Below are positions 6,217 to 6,559 of a DNA stretch of 6,559 nucleotides, piece by piece. The position numbers and the translations under genes were made by a program. The notes beneath the pieces are model-generated. The model did not search any database. It saw only the letters and a list, made by a program, of their open reading frames with translations, and was not told the DNA's origin. Origin of the DNA: Oscillospiraceae bacterium (GTDB lineage: Bacteria; Bacillota; Clostridia; Saccharofermentanales; Saccharofermentanaceae); contig CACZPC010000207.1 in NCBI GenBank assembly GCA_902782985.1, forward strand, positions 1 through 6,559, given 5' to 3'. How positions within the stretch are numbered: the first letter of the stretch is position 1; each line of letters opens with the position of its first letter.

Positions 6217-6559
6217 CTATAATGTTCTCGAGTCTATATCTTCGATATAAAATATCTCTCTATAAATCGAGGCATTTTTGAACGGGTCAGTCCATTTATT
6301 CCATTCTTTCTGAAGCTACTTGTCGTCAAAACTGTCGTCATCCAAACATCCCAATATAGCTATGACTTAAAAACTTTTACACTATCCCAATTTTTGACCA
6401 AATAGAGTCATCCCACCAGTGATCATCAACTATGCTGTCCGGATAATCCGTAAAAGGAAAATTCATTTCTATCTCTATGGCATACTCTTCATCGTTCAAC
6501 GGATAAACAACTATATTGGCATACCTGTTATATTCTTCCCCATACACTTCTATTAGAAA
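6217..6559 (-). pseudogene. Broken gene of unknown function (5' part outside window)
   Basis: No family is recognised. The minus strand enters from the right edge with 60 protein-like codons (6559-6380), including ANIVVYPLNDEEYAIEIEM and DDHWWDDSIW, and reaches TAA at 6377. The coding look then continues in other frames: NWDSVKVFKS just past an A5 run (minus strand of about 6391-6395), then, from 6366 down to TAG at 6217, a third frame containing LGCLDDDSFDDK, an in-frame TAG at 6316, and LQKEWNKWTDPFKN. Acidic and aromatic composition is similar throughout, which suggests one ancestral protein broken by at least two frame changes and one stop. One extra base in the A5 run would join the first two segments. 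Genuine decay seems more likely than sequencing error because an in-frame stop is also present. A shorter intact gene ending at 6377 is the alternative. Confidence 0.5.

Noticed and set aside
6235..6249. Small hairpin TATATC-TTC-GATATA
   Set aside because: Only six A+T-rich pairs, no T run after it, and it lies within the remnant coding sequence YIEDI.
1..6559. tRNA, rRNA, CRISPR array, insertion sequence or riboswitch
   Set aside because: No cloverleaf, regular repeat-spacer pattern, transposase motif, paired terminal inverted repeats or long structured leader was seen on either strand.

Overview
The window looks like chromosomal DNA of a Clostridia-like Bacillota, perhaps a gut or rumen Lachnospiraceae or Oscillospiraceae relative. 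This rests on strong AGGAGG-type ribosome binding sites, frequent ATA, AGG and AGA codons, TATAAT promoters, and protein families common in that group. The genus cannot be fixed from the sequence.

Left part (1-2759, minus strand): the first 919 codons of a large non-ribosomal peptide synthetase (NRPS). No stop lies in this frame before the left edge, so the gene continues outside. It begins directly with a condensation (C) domain, followed by an adenylation (A) domain whose pocket residues read D-I-T-Q-M-G-V-V-W, closest to the classical glycine code. The window ends between core motifs A9 and A10, so the carrier domain and everything after it is unseen.

Middle part (2793-5359, minus strand): reading in transcription order towards the NRPS, there is an HNH-endonuclease-domain protein, then a short decayed frame that looks like the tail of a papain/C39-like cysteine peptidase, then a membrane-anchored extracytoplasmic protein of an uncharacterised family (KPVIYLYP ... 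YLFWEG ... EWGG). All are tightly packed in the NRPS direction with no obvious terminator, so the NRPS may be transcribed with them.

Right part (5363-6559): a 77-base divergent promoter region separates the HNH gene from a plus-strand class I SAM-dependent methyltransferase of the small-molecule type. After it come a stem-loop in a convergent intergenic gap and a minus-strand broken frame with one in-frame stop and at least two frame changes, running off the right edge.

How the genes fit together: the NRPS would make a peptide starting from an acyl or peptidyl donor supplied in trans. Nothing in the window is a certain partner for it. The methyltransferase could be a tailoring enzyme and the anchored protein an envelope accessory, but both are guesses. 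The A+T-rich right half, with its nuclease and two broken genes, looks like an accessory or horizontally acquired patch beside a more G+C-rich biosynthetic gene. I saw no tRNA, rRNA, CRISPR array or intact mobile element.
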